Notes: generated from the letters alone by a model not told the origin. 64,000 nucleotides of DNA from Reyranella sp. (GCA_019750135.1 JAIEOV010000048.1:99074-163073), one strand, 5' to 3'; counted from the first letter of the stretch, positions 54,472 through 64,000 are shown. A program made the numbers and translations.

Positions 54472-55575
54472 CTAGCGCACCCTTCCCAGGACGGACGAGC
54501 GGCCCCAGATCAGGCGGTTCGAGACCACGAACCGCCAGATGACGTCGATGACCAGCCCGGTCGTGGCGGCGATGAAGGCATGGCCGTGCAGCTGCAGATA
54601 GGCGATCTGGGCGGTGCTGACATTGGCCACGATGCCGATCGAGGCGATCAGGCTGTAGAGCAGCAGGCCCTTGTAGAAGGCGCCGCCGCGCAGCCGGTCG
54701 TTCGAGTAGGTGAGCACGTTGTTGATCGTGAAGTTGAACACCATCGCGACGACGGTGGCGATCGCCTGCGAGAGCCAGAACACGGCGCCGAGATCCATGC
54801 AGGCATAGAGGATGCTGAAATGGAAGATCGAGCCGATCAGCCCGACTCCGACGAAGCTGATCAGGCGCGGCGGCAGCATGCCGCGCGAGAGCTTCGAGGC
54901 GATGTCGCAGGCCAGCAGCCACAGCACGTAGAGGTCGAGCTTCGATTCGCCGTGCCGGCGGCGCTGGAACTCGAAGGGCAGCTCGCGGATCGTCACGCGG
55001 CGATTGTGATAGACCAGGTCGAAGAAGACCTTGAAGCCGTCGGCCTGCATCTGCGGGATGGAGTTGAGGAACAGCCGGCGCGAGGTCGCGAAGAAGCCGG
55101 TCAGCGGATCACTGAGCTCGGTGCCGAGGAAGCGGTTGGTCAGCCGGTTGCCCCAGTCGGAAAGAAGCCGCCGCCGTTGGGACAGGCCCTTCTCCGCGTC
55201 ACCTTCCAGGAAGCGCGAGCCCGAGACGATGTCGTGCCCGGCCTGCAGCGCTTCCAGCATCCTGGGGATCAACGCCGGCTCGTGCTGCAGGTCGCCGTCC
55301 ATGACGACGATCACCTCGCCGTGGGCGGCCTGCACGCCCCAATGGACCGCCGAGGCGAGGCCGCGCTCCTGGACGCGCTGGATGCACCGGACATTGTCGT
55401 GCCCCCGCGCCAGCGCGCGCACCGCATCGGCCGTGCCGTCGGGCGAGTCGTCGTCGACGACCACGAGCTCCCAGGCGCGCCCGGCCAGCGCCTGCGCCAG
55501 GCCGTCATAGATCATGGGGACGTTGCCCGCCTCGTTGTAGGTCGGCACGACGACCGAAACCTCTGCCACCGTCAT
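54472..55575 (-). CDS. Polyprenyl-phosphate glycosyltransferase (DPM1-like) fused to a GtrA domain
   Basis: This 367-residue protein has a GT2 N-terminal domain: SVVVPTYNEAGNVP, VVDDDSPDGTADAV and MDGDLQHEPALI (about residues 95-105, DxD-like). The C-terminal half has four membrane segments of the GtrA/DPMS_TM type (RLISFVGVGLIGSIFHFSIL and NFTINNVLTYSNDRLRGGAF). It would load a sugar onto undecaprenyl phosphate and flip or use it. The start at 55575 overlaps the methyltransferase stop by four bases; the longer frame is not conserved. Confidence 0.88.
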   Translation of the reverse strand: MTVAEVSVVVPTYNEAGNVPMIYDGLAQALAGRAWELVVVDDDSPDGTADAVRALARGHDNVRCIQRVQERGLASAVHWGVQAAHGEVIVVMDGDLQHEPALIPRMLEALQAGHDIVSGSRFLEGDAEKGLSQRRRLLSDWGNRLTNRFLGTELSDPLTGFFATSRRLFLNSIPQMQADGFKVFFDLVYHNRRVTIRELPFEFQRRRHGESKLDLYVLWLLACDIASKLSRGMLPPRLISFVGVGLIGSIFHFSILYACMDLGAVFWLSQAIATVVAMVFNFTINNVLTYSNDRLRGGAFYKGLLLYSLIASIGIVANVSTAQIAYLQLHGHAFIAATTGLVIDVIWRFVVSNRLIWGRSSVLGRVR

Positions 55576-56297
55576 GGCCGGGCGACCGCGACCAGGAGGT
55601 TGCCGCAGCCGAGGTGGCCGACGCTGCGCTCGACGGCATCGAGCCATTGCGCCGGATGCCGGCCGAGCACGGCGGCGAAGGGCGCGAGGCCGACGGCCGT
55701 GCCGACCTCGACCCTGGCATAGCCGGCCTGGGCAAGGTCGGCGGCGAGCCGCCCTCGCCCGTACTTGTTGATGTGCTGCTGCTCGTAGCTGACGCGCGAG
55801 ACGCGGTTCACGCCCCATTCGATCAATGGCCACAGCGAGCGGTAGTTGGGAGTCGTCACGACCAGGCGGCCGTTGGACGACAGCAGCCCGCGCGCGTCGG
55901 CAAGCAGGCGGCGGGCGTCGGCCGGCGGCAGATGTTCCAGAAGCTCGATCATGGTGATGGCGTCGAAGCGCTCACCGAGCTCGGCGAGGCCCTGGGTCGA
56001 AAAGCGATGCTCGGCCGTCCCATAGCGCCGCTTCGCGTAATCGATCTGCGAGGCGCTGAAGTCGACGCCCAGGCACTCGACGCCGCCGAGGTAGTTGCCG
56101 ATGAAGGTGCCGGGCCCGCAGCCGACGTCCAGGAGCTTGCCGACGCCGTCCAGACGGCTGGCGACGGCGCGGAACTTCAGGTCGTGCCAGAAGAACCGTA
56201 CGCCCGCCTTGCGCTGATGGATCTCGTCATAAAAGCCCGCCGGGATGTCTCTGTCGTAGTCGTAGCCTGGGGTCGCCATCGCCTCTTCTCGGGCCAT
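55572..56297 (-). CDS. Class I SAM-dependent methyltransferase
   Basis: This 241-residue protein has the SAM motif LLDVGCGPGTFIGNYL, the acidic GVDFSASQIDYAK and the post-motif MIELLEHLPPADARRL. TTPNYRSLWPLIEWGVNRVS is typical of the UbiG/BioC-like glycan or lipid methyltransferases next to glycosyltransferases. The start chosen (56297) has AGGA eight bases upstream; ATGs at 56306 and 56279 are possible. It is the first gene of the coupled methyltransferase-GT2-GT-C cluster and follows the AhpD-like gene by 27 bp. Confidence 0.85.
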   Translation of the reverse strand: MAREEAMATPGYDYDRDIPAGFYDEIHQRKAGVRFFWHDLKFRAVASRLDGVGKLLDVGCGPGTFIGNYLGGVECLGVDFSASQIDYAKRRYGTAEHRFSTQGLAELGERFDAITMIELLEHLPPADARRLLADARGLLSSNGRLVVTTPNYRSLWPLIEWGVNRVSRVSYEQQHINKYGRGRLAADLAQAGYARVEVGTAVGLAPFAAVLGRHPAQWLDAVERSVGHLGCGNLLVAVARP

Positions 56298-56324
56298 GGC
56301 GACCATCCTACACGGATTTTGTGC

Positions 56325-56873
56325 TCAGCGCTTCGGCACCATGCAGAAACCCTGCGCCTCGATGCCGAGCGGCGGATTGAACTTCGAGCGGAAGTTCTCC
56401 ATGGCGATGGCCGCCGTCAGCTCGACGATCTGGCCCTCGGTGAAGTGCTTCTTCAGCTCTGAAAACAGCGCGTCGTCGACCTTCTGGCCGGTCGTTGTGA
56501 TGCGCTCTGCATATTCAAGCGCCGCCCGCTCCATGGGGCTGAAGAGCTTGCTGGTGCGCCAGTCGAGCACCTCGGCCAGCTTCTCCGAACCGCCTTCATG
56601 TTCCGTCGCACGGACGGAATTGATGTCAATTCAAAACGGGCAGCCGTTGATCGTGGCAACGCGGACGTAGACCAGCGGCAGCAGCGCCTTGGGCAAGAGC
56701 CCCGACTGCTCGATCGACTGGCCGAGGATGGCGGCGGCACGCAGGATCGGCGGGCAATGCGCCATCACCTTCGCGGGATTGAGCACGCCGCCGTAGATCT
56801 CGCGCTGCCGATCGAAACTGGCCTTCAGGATCGGATCGCCGCCGTCCTCTTCGATTTCGCTGACGCGGGGCAC
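56325..56873 (-). CDS. Carboxymuconolactone decarboxylase/AhpD-like protein with in-frame TGA (probable selenoprotein)
   Basis: Read through the TGA at 56633-56631, the frame encodes 182 residues with a normal AhpD/CMD layout. The N-terminal MPRVSEIEEDGGDPILKASF leads to LPLVYVRVATINGCPF, then U81, then IDINSVRATEHEGG, and the C-terminal FSPMERAALEYAERITTT ... QIVELTAAIAMENFRSKFNP ... LGIEAQGFC. Homologues, as I recall them, have CPFC with the second Cys at this place, so the TGA replaces a redox Cys and makes CPFU (Cys78, Sec81). The frame is intact on both sides. A SECIS-like hairpin follows. AhpD-like CxxU selenoproteins are known from marine metagenomes. The alternative is a simple nonsense mutation. 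Confidence 0.78.
56601..56619 (-). promoter_or_regulatory. Candidate bacterial SECIS element
   Basis: On the minus strand, after the TGA (56633-56631) and an 11-nt spacer, TTCCGTC-CGTGC-GACGGAA forms a perfect 7-bp stem with a 5-nt loop. G is at loop position 2, and the loop begins 18 nt after the TGA. These features fit published bacterial SECIS rules (stem, small loop with an early G, and an apical loop about 16-37 nt downstream of UGA). It lies inside coding sequence, as bacterial SECIS elements do. Confidence 0.7.
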
Positions 56874-56997
56874 TGCTCTCCTCCTTCACTGGGGGACGCC
56901 ACCCTAGCCATGCAGGATGTGCGAGGGCGACCGAACTTTTCTCATGCCCCTCCATAGGGGAACACCGCTACGATCCAGGCAACAAAGGGAAACGTAC

Positions 56998-58236
56998 ATG
57001 ACACGGGCAAGCGGCTCGGCCCATGGCTGGGTGATCGTCGCAGCGGGTGCGCTGATGACCTGCGTCAGCATGGGCGCGATGTTCTCGCTGGCGGTCTTCC
57101 TGCAACCGGTCTCGGTCGATACCGGCTGGTCGCGCACCGGCATCTCGACGGCCATGACCATCGACTTCCTGGCGATGGGCTTTGCCGCCTTCGCCTGGGG
57201 CGCGATCAGCGACCGCTTCGGCCCGCGCATCGTCGTGCTGTCGGGCAGCCTGATGTTGGGGCTGGGCCTGGTGCTGGCCAGCCGCGCCACCAACCTGATC
57301 GAGTTCCAGCTGGTGTTCGGCCTCCTCGTCGGCACGGCGGCGGGCGCCTTCTACGCGCCGATGATGGCGCTGGCTTCGAGCTGGATCGAGAACAACCGCA
57401 GCCTCGCCGTCGCCCTGGTGTCGGCCGGCGCCGGCACGGCGCCGCTCACCGTGGCGCCCTTCGCGCGCTGGCTGCTCGACAACTACGACTGGCGGCCGTC
57501 GATGCTGGTGGTGGGCATCGCCGCCTGGATCCTGCTGATCCCCGCCGCCTTCCTGGTGCGCCGCCCACCGGTTGTACTCGAGACGAACCCGCCGGCGCCG
57601 GGCGTCGCCACCCCGGTCGCGGCGGTCGTCGCGACACGCATGAGCGCGGCCGAGGCGTTGCGCACGCCGCAGTTCGTCGTCCTGGCGCTGGCCCATTTCG
57701 CCTGCTGCGCCGCCCATTCCGGGCCGATCTTCCACATGGTGACCTACGCCATCGGCTGCGGCCTGCCGGCGATGGTGGCGGTCAGCGTCTACAGCCTGGC
57801 CGGCCTCTCGGGCCTGGGCGGCCGCCTGCTGCTCGGCGTGCTGGCCGATCGGCTCGGCGCCAAGCCGGTGCTGGTCGGCGGGCTGATGGTGCAGGCGATG
57901 GGCGCCGGCGCCTATCTGTTCGCCCGCGAGCTCGGCGAGCTCTATGCGCTGTCGGTCGTGTTCGGCATCGCCTATGGCGGCGTGATGCCGCTCTACGCCA
58001 TCCTGGCGCGCGACTATTTCGGCCCACACATCATGGGCACGGTGTTCGGCGCGATCTCGGCCATGGCGAGCCTCGGCATGGCGTTCGGGCCATGGGCCGG
58101 CGGCTGGGTGTTCGACACCTATGCGAGCTACACGTGGCTCTATATCGGCTCGTTCACCGTGGGCCTCGCGGCGGTGGCGGTGGCGCTGACCTTCAAGCCG
58201 GCGCCCCGTGTCGCGAAGGCCACTGTGGCGGCGTGA
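56998..58236 (+). CDS. MFS transporter
   Basis: This 412-residue protein has about 12 membrane segments. The loop after segment 2 contains WGAISDRFGPRIVVLSGSLM, the MFS DRxGxR-like motif A. The repeat in the second half is GRLLLGVLADRLGAKPVLVG. VSVDTGWSRTGISTAMTI and KLGLSFGTWAGG-type sequence (here GMAFGPWAGGWVFDTYASYT) place it near the monocarboxylate/oxalate-formate antiporter branch. The substrate is unknown. ATG at 56998 follows AAGGGAA; the longer frame upstream is not plausible. Confidence 0.9.
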   Translation: MTRASGSAHGWVIVAAGALMTCVSMGAMFSLAVFLQPVSVDTGWSRTGISTAMTIDFLAMGFAAFAWGAISDRFGPRIVVLSGSLMLGLGLVLASRATNLIEFQLVFGLLVGTAAGAFYAPMMALASSWIENNRSLAVALVSAGAGTAPLTVAPFARWLLDNYDWRPSMLVVGIAAWILLIPAAFLVRRPPVVLETNPPAPGVATPVAAVVATRMSAAEALRTPQFVVLALAHFACCAAHSGPIFHMVTYAIGCGLPAMVAVSVYSLAGLSGLGGRLLLGVLADRLGAKPVLVGGLMVQAMGAGAYLFARELGELYALSVVFGIAYGGVMPLYAILARDYFGPHIMGTVFGAISAMASLGMAFGPWAGGWVFDTYASYTWLYIGSFTVGLAAVAVALTFKPAPRVAKATVAA

Positions 58237-58247
58237 TCGTCCATTCG

Positions 58248-58595
58248 ATGCCGAGCGCGACCTACACGCTGTTCGAGCAGGCCATGCGGCAGCGCAAGCA
58301 GGTCGTCTGCCTCTACGGCGGCCACCGGCGCGAGCTCTGCCCGATCATCCTGGGCCATAAGAAGAGCGGCGAGGAAGCCGCGCTGACCTTCCAGTTCGCC
58401 GGCGAAAGCAGCAGCCGGCTGCCGCCCGGCGGCCAGTGGCGATGTCTACTGCTGTCCGGCGCCAGCGACGTCGAGCTTCGCGACGGACCATGGCGCGCCG
58501 GGGCCAGCCACGAACAGCCGCAATCCTGCGTCGACATCGTCGATCTCGATGTCAATCCGAAGAGCCCCTATGCGCCACGAAGAAGAGGGCCTTGA
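58248..58595 (+). CDS. Conserved hypothetical protein (small, WYL-like beta fold)
   Basis: This 115-residue protein has YTLFEQAMRQRKQVVCLYGG, CPIILGHKKSGEEAALTFQF, GESSSRLPPGGQWRCLLLSG and DLDVNPKSPYAPRR. The pattern occurs widely in rhizobia-like genomes as a hypothetical protein and resembles a truncated WYL domain (inference). A GTG at 58233 overlapping the MFS stop is an alternative start and would couple it to the transporter. Confidence 0.68.
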   Translation: MPSATYTLFEQAMRQRKQVVCLYGGHRRELCPIILGHKKSGEEAALTFQFAGESSSRLPPGGQWRCLLLSGASDVELRDGPWRAGASHEQPQSCVDIVDLDVNPKSPYAPRRRGP

Positions 58596-58646
58596 CGCAG
58601 GGCTGGCTGAACGGAAAATTCAGCCTCGGGGGAGGAGCATCGACCC

Positions 58647-58979
58647 ATGCGTATTCGGATAGTGACGACGATAGGATTGGGCTTGGTCTTGGCTGGTTGC
58701 CAGGGCCCTTGGATCAATGGGGTGCCCGTCTATGGCAGAGACGTGCCCGTCGCCGGCCAGTCCGCCAGTGCGATCTGCGCCGGCTACGGCATCCGTACCG
58801 ACACGCCGACTTACGCCACCTGCGTCGCCTACCAGGAGGCCCGGGCGCAGACCTATCCGACCCAGTCGGCTCCGCCCTATCGGCTGGACCAGTACAACAA
58901 CAGGGTCGACTCCGAGGGCTATCGCGTCGACAGCACGGGCCACCGCATGTCCGTGCAGAGCCCCTATATTCGCCCTTAG
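58647..58979 (+). CDS. Putative lipoprotein
   Basis: This 110-residue protein has lipobox LAGC at Cys18 (MRIRIVTTIGLGLVLAGCQG). The mature part contains ICAGYGIRTDTPTYATCVAY, with two Cys, and a Tyr/Arg-rich C-terminus (YRLDQYNNRVDSEGYRVDST). GGGGGAGGAG lies 10-12 bases before the ATG. The function is unknown. Confidence 0.68.
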   Translation: MRIRIVTTIGLGLVLAGCQGPWINGVPVYGRDVPVAGQSASAICAGYGIRTDTPTYATCVAYQEARAQTYPTQSAPPYRLDQYNNRVDSEGYRVDSTGHRMSVQSPYIRP

Positions 58980-58984
58980 GGACA

Positions 58985-59147
58985 AGCCTCGGGAACGACT
59001 GTCACTCCGCCCGCGGCAATCACCGCGCACCACGCGCGTGACGTTGATGGCCAGTGAGCCGCCGAGGTAGAGGCCCTCGTGCTCGACCAGGTCGAAGACG
59101 CAGGGAATTGCCTCGGCATCGGGAATGAGATAGGCGCTCCCAGTTCG
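58985..59147 (-). pseudogene. Cysteine synthase (CysK-like) C-terminal remnant
   Basis: On the minus strand AYLIPDAEAIPCVFDLVEHE, then GLYLGGSLAINVTRVVR, matches the late region of cysteine synthase A (IPDAEALPxVFDLLEHEGLCLGGSxGIN, as recalled). The frame breaks at both ends: upstream it shifts into VLLVELG, and downstream it becomes an Arg/Ser-rich tail. No PLP-lysine region is present. The fragment covers about 37 residues and is a decayed or truncated gene. Confidence 0.55.
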
Positions 59148-59203
59148 ACAAGAAGCACGTCAATGCCCGGGCCTGCCGATCACTCGAGCGGGTCCGCCGA
59201 AGC

Positions 59204-59341
59204 ATGAGGGAGCACGACAAAAGGCACGCCGAGCTGTGCGCTTCCAGCCGACTGCGGATCTCGCAGTCGCGTTCGCTGCTCGAGCAATCGGTGCCTGTTC
59301 GCCCGCGCTGGCTTGTCGGGCTGGGCCTGTTTGCGGCTTAG
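59204..59341 (+). CDS. Possible small protein of 45 residues
   Basis: ATG at 59204 opens a frame encoding RHAELCASSRLRISQSRSLL, then EQSVPVRPRWLVGLGLFA. The ESR/SRxLL pattern followed by a basic hydrophobic tail is seen in short alphaproteobacterial hypothetical proteins. There is no convincing ribosome site. The surrounding gap 58980-59360 otherwise holds only the cysK remnant. Confidence 0.3.
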   Translation: MREHDKRHAELCASSRLRISQSRSLLEQSVPVRPRWLVGLGLFAA

Positions 59342-59360
59342 CGGCTTGCCGAGACCTCGG

Positions 59361-60848
<1,488 letters not shown>

Positions 60849-60981
60849 GCTACTACGAGAGCGCGACACCCGCTGCCATGCATTTTCGGTCGATCTCTCG
60901 CTTCCATGCGCCTCAAGATCGCCCAGAACAGAGACGATGGAGATGGGATCGCGACAGTATGGATGGAAAAGGCCTGCCGAA

Positions 60982-62823
60982 ATGGCAATTGTGATGCGAA
61001 GCCAGGCAGAAAAGCTGTTCCCGTGGACCGCGTCCTGGGCACAGGCGCGGCGCCTGTTCCTCATGCAGAGACGCCTGCGCTCCAACGAACTGTTTCAGAT
61101 CGTCGTTTGCGCCGCGTTCGGCGTGGTCGTGGGCGCGCTCGTCGCCGGTGTGCACTGGCTGGTCGATTTTCTTCATCAGACGGGGTTTCGTCTGGCCGTC
61201 GATCACAGCCTCAGCACCGGCATCGGCGTCGGCCCGCAGCGTATCCTCATCGTTCCGCTCATCGGCGGTCTCGTGCTCGGCCTCTCCGCGCTCGTCGTCC
61301 GGCGCTTTCGCTCGAACGACGTCGTCGACCCCATTGAAGCCAACGCCTTGCATGGCGGGCGCATGTCGTTGACCGACAGCCTTCGCTTACTTGTGGCGAC
61401 GATCGTTTCGAACGCGTCGGGCGTCGCTATAGGCATGGAGGCCGGCTACGTCCAGCTCGGCGCCGGCATCCTCTCGAAAGTCGGGCGGTCTTTCAGGCTG
61501 CGCCGCTCCGACCAGCGTATCTTCGTGGCCGCCGGCGCCGCCGCGGCCATCGCTGCCGCCTTCAACGCGCCGCTGGCCGGGGCGTTCTACGGCTACGAGC
61601 TTATCCTCGGGAGCTACGCCGTGCGGCCGCTGGCACCGGTGGCAGCCGCGGCGCTCGCCGGCACGATGACATTGCGCGCGCTGATGGATCCGGCCCCCTT
61701 GTTTAGCGTCGGATACATCTACTCCTTCAGCCAATGGCTCTATCTGGTGTTCGCCCTGCTCGGCATCCTGGCGGCCGGCTTCAGCGTGCTGGCCATGCAG
61801 GCGGTGACCTGGGCCGAGCGCGGGCTGCGCCGGCTGCCCTTGCCACAGTGGCTTCGGCCAGCGGTGGGTGGCGTCCTCGTGAGCGCCATCGCCCTGGTCG
61901 TGCCGCAAGTCCTGGGCAGCGGGCACGGCGCCATCCAGCTCGTGTTCGACAACAGCTTCACCTTGCCCATGCTGCTTCTCCTGCTGGTCGCCAAACTGCT
62001 GGCTTCGGCGCTCACGCTGGGCGCCGGCTTTCGCGGCGGCATGTTCAGCACCTCGCTCTTCCTCGGCTGCCTGTTCGGCGCGGTTTTCGCCGACCTTATT
62101 TCGTATGTGGCGCCCCACCTCGTCGAGCAGCATGCGACGCTCATGATGGTCGGCATGGGCTCGGTGGCGGCGGCGGTGATCGGCGCCCCGCTCACCATGA
62201 TGTTCCTCGTGCTGGAGGGTACCGGCAACTTCCCATTGACCGTGGGGGTGATGGTGGGCGTGGTGTTCGCCTCGACCATCGTGCGGCTCACCTTCGGCTA
62301 TTCGTTCTCGACCTGGCGCTTCCATCAGCGCGGCCTCGGCATCCGCAGCCCGCACGATGTCGGATGGCTCGCCGACCTCACGGTCGGACGCCTCATGCGC
62401 GCGGATGCCAAGATCGTACCAAGTGCGATGTCGATCGACGCGGTGCGCGAGAAATTCCCCCTCGGCAGCGCGAAGCGCGCGTTCGTCATTACCGAGACCG
62501 GCGCCTTTGCGGGAACCCTCGACATTGCCGCCATTCACGACGCCGAGACCACCGATGGGCTCGACGGCAAGCGGGCGGGTGATTTCGCCTCGGATCCCGA
62601 TCTCTTCCTGTTGCCCAGCGACAACGTCCGCGCCGCGCTCGCGCGCTTCGAGGAGCAGGAAGTGGAGACGCTCCCGGTCCTGGCCTCCGGCGGCGACCGT
62701 GCGGTGATCGGCTACCTGACGGAGCAGTATGCCCTGCGGCACTACAACCAGGAGCTCGAGCGCCGGCGCACGGCCGATCTCGGCGAGCGCGACCTGTTCT
62801 CGATCTCCGAGCCGCGGCGGTAA
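60982..62823 (+). CDS. CLC-type chloride channel/transporter with CBS pair
   Basis: This 613-residue protein has a CLC membrane domain: QIVVCAAFGVVVGALVAGVH, GVAIGMEAGYVQLGAGILSK (the GxEGP-like filter motif, here GMEAG, with the gating Glu kept), AAAFNAPLAGAFYGYELILG and LGAGFRGGMFSTSLFLGCLF (where most family members have GGxFxP). A C-terminal CBS-pair domain follows (DLTVGRLMRADAKIVPSAMS and later ARFEEQEVETLPVLASGGDR). The start is uncertain: ATG at 60982 has AAAAGG upstream; ATGs at 60937, 60943 and 60994 are possible. Confidence 0.88.
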   Translation: MAIVMRSQAEKLFPWTASWAQARRLFLMQRRLRSNELFQIVVCAAFGVVVGALVAGVHWLVDFLHQTGFRLAVDHSLSTGIGVGPQRILIVPLIGGLVLGLSALVVRRFRSNDVVDPIEANALHGGRMSLTDSLRLLVATIVSNASGVAIGMEAGYVQLGAGILSKVGRSFRLRRSDQRIFVAAGAAAAIAAAFNAPLAGAFYGYELILGSYAVRPLAPVAAAALAGTMTLRALMDPAPLFSVGYIYSFSQWLYLVFALLGILAAGFSVLAMQAVTWAERGLRRLPLPQWLRPAVGGVLVSAIALVVPQVLGSGHGAIQLVFDNSFTLPMLLLLLVAKLLASALTLGAGFRGGMFSTSLFLGCLFGAVFADLISYVAPHLVEQHATLMMVGMGSVAAAVIGAPLTMMFLVLEGTGNFPLTVGVMVGVVFASTIVRLTFGYSFSTWRFHQRGLGIRSPHDVGWLADLTVGRLMRADAKIVPSAMSIDAVREKFPLGSAKRAFVITETGAFAGTLDIAAIHDAETTDGLDGKRAGDFASDPDLFLLPSDNVRAALARFEEQEVETLPVLASGGDRAVIGYLTEQYALRHYNQELERRRTADLGERDLFSISEPRR

Positions 62824-62824
62824 C

Positions 62825-64000
62825 TCAGAAGCTCAGCAGCTTGGCCTGCACGACGCTTTCGAGCTTGGCGATCTTGCCCATGAGGTCGGGCGAGATCGGC
62901 TGGTCGACCTGCACCAGCGCGATCGCCGAGCCGCCGGGGGCGTCGCGGCCGAGATGGAAGGTCGCGATATTGACCTTGCTCTCGCCCAGCAGCGTGCCGA
63001 GCCGGCCGATGAAGCCCGGCTTGTCGTCGTTGGTGATGTAGAGCATGTGCGGGGCGAACTCGGCCTCGATCTCGATGCCCTTGATGTCGACGATGCGCGG
63101 ATGCTTGCCGCCGAACAGCGTGCCGGTGACGGCGCGGGTGTACTTGTCGGCGGTGACGGTGAGCCGGATCATCGAATGGTAGTCGCCGGCGCGCTCGTGC
63201 TTGACCTCGGCCATCTCGACGCCGCGCTCGCGGGCGATGACGGGCGCGTTCACCATGTTCACCGAGGTGAGCTGCGGACGCAGCACCCCCATCAGCGCCA
63301 CCTGGCTCAGAGGCTTGACGTTGAGGTTGGCGACGTCGCCCTCGTACTCGATCGACACCGCCTTGATGTCGGTGTCGGTGAGTTGGCCCGCGAACGAGCC
63401 CAGCTTCTCGGCGAGGTCGAGATAGGGCGCGAGACGGGGTGCCTCCTCGGCCGTGACGTTGGGCATGTTGAGCGAGTTCACGATGGCGCCGGTCAGCAGG
63501 TAGTCGGCCATCTGCTCGGCGACCTGCAGGGCCACGTTCTCCTGCGCCTCCAGGGTCGAGGCGCCGAGATGCGGCGTGCTGACGAGGTTGGGGGCGCCGA
63601 ACAGGACGTTCTCCTTGGCCGGCTCCTCGGTGAAGACGTCGAAGCCCGCGCCGGCGATATGGCCGCTGACCAGCAGGTCGCGCACCGCCAGCTCGTCGAC
63701 CAGCCCGCCGCGGGCGCAGTTGATGATGCGCACGCCCTTCTTGGTCTTCATCAGGTTCGCGCGGCTCAGGATGTTCTTGGTCTGCTCGGTGAGCGGCGTG
63801 TGCACGGTGATGAAGTCGGCGCGTGCCAGCACCTGGTCAAGGGTCACCTTCTCGACGCCGAGCTCCTGAGCGCGCTGGTCGGACAGGAACGGATCGTAGG
63901 CGATGACGCGCATCTTCAAGCCGATGGCGCGCTCGGCGACGATCGAGCCGATGTTGCCGCAGCCGATCAGGCCCAGCGTCTTGAAGCTGAGCTCGGTGCC
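62825..64000 (-). CDS. serA: D-3-phosphoglycerate dehydrogenase, partial at the window edge
   Basis: The C-terminal 391 residues are visible; the N-terminus lies beyond position 64000. The nucleotide-binding motif GLIGCGNIGSIVAERAIG is at the edge, followed by ARADFITVHTPLTEQTKNIL, NCARGGLVDELAV and PHLGASTLEAQENVALQVAE. After the catalytic domains come the intervening (ASB) domain and a C-terminal ACT domain (MLYITNDDKPGFIGRLGTLL and ending KLESVVQAKLLSF). The long form with ASB and ACT domains is the first serine biosynthesis enzyme, and is often feedback-inhibited by serine. Confidence 0.95.
   Translation of the reverse strand, partial: GTELSFKTLGLIGCGNIGSIVAERAIGLKMRVIAYDPFLSDQRAQELGVEKVTLDQVLARADFITVHTPLTEQTKNILSRANLMKTKKGVRIINCARGGLVDELAVRDLLVSGHIAGAGFDVFTEEPAKENVLFGAPNLVSTPHLGASTLEAQENVALQVAEQMADYLLTGAIVNSLNMPNVTAEEAPRLAPYLDLAEKLGSFAGQLTDTDIKAVSIEYEGDVANLNVKPLSQVALMGVLRPQLTSVNMVNAPVIARERGVEMAEVKHERAGDYHSMIRLTVTADKYTRAVTGTLFGGKHPRIVDIKGIEIEAEFAPHMLYITNDDKPGFIGRLGTLLGESKVNIATFHLGRDAPGGSAIALVQVDQPISPDLMGKIAKLESVVQAKLLSF

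Overview
The window reads as chromosomal DNA of a GC-rich alphaproteobacterium, probably of the Rhodospirillales/Reyranella type (inference). The reasons are the base composition, the split PntAA/PntAB transhydrogenase, the GTTC-N7-GTTC SOS box in front of recA, several amino-acid/carboxylate uptake and CoA-linked genes, and intergenic palindromes of the kind seen in such genomes. No rRNA, tRNA, CRISPR array, transposase or prophage module was found. Genes are tightly packed, with many 4-base ATGA start/stop overlaps.

Layout. 1-9.2 kb: transhydrogenase genes (pntAA, partial pntAB), a hydroxyacid dehydrogenase, a SanA-like protein, a ThDP enzyme, and a coupled operon of an SDR epimerase, two DUF302 proteins and an ABC1/UbiB-type kinase, then a Glyoxalase_8-LON fusion. 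9.2-16.1 kb: a complete branched-chain amino-acid-type ABC transporter operon (livG-livF-binding protein-livH-livM) followed by a GAF protein and oligopeptidase PepF. 16.1-23.7 kb: an unrecognised giant membrane protein, divergent from a fused indolepyruvate ferredoxin oxidoreductase that probably starts at TTG. 23.8-31.8 kb: small exported proteins and lipoproteins, an acyl-CoA dehydrogenase-like flavoprotein, a DUF2252 protein and a broken membrane gene. 31.8-36.6 kb: alaS, a YkgJ-type cysteine-cluster protein, and recA with its SOS box. 36.6-46.2 kb: an OmpR-type regulator, an ADYC-type secreted protein, a 1247-residue hybrid histidine kinase, and a 1085-residue protein with three tail-collar units and six Trp-rich/QDLNGDG repeats. 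Several of these genes share a conserved upstream direct-repeat motif. 46.2-52.2 kb: cupin and CoA-transferase, a BrnT/BrnA toxin-antitoxin pair, a TcuA-like dehydrogenase with an orphan TctC-type binding protein, and a thioesterase. 52.2-58.6 kb: a coupled methyltransferase, glycosyltransferase and GT-C-like membrane operon, preceded by a carboxymuconolactone-decarboxylase/AhpD-like gene with an in-frame TGA, then an MFS transporter. 58.6-64 kb: a lipoprotein, a cysteine-synthase remnant, cardiolipin synthase, a CLC channel and partial serA.

Main observations. (1) The gene at 56325-56873 has an in-frame TGA exactly at the second Cys of a CxxC redox motif (giving CPFU). An 11-nt spacer and then a perfect 7-bp stem with a 5-nt loop (G at loop position 2) follow it, which matches a bacterial SECIS, so this is probably a selenoprotein. 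(2) A related motif of about 50 bp lies upstream of the hybrid kinase, the ADYC/small-peptide operon, the collar-repeat gene and a small membrane protein, suggesting a small regulon. (3) The giant protein at 16140-19901 has an uncharacterised two-part architecture and an exact 23-residue tandem duplication in its membrane half.
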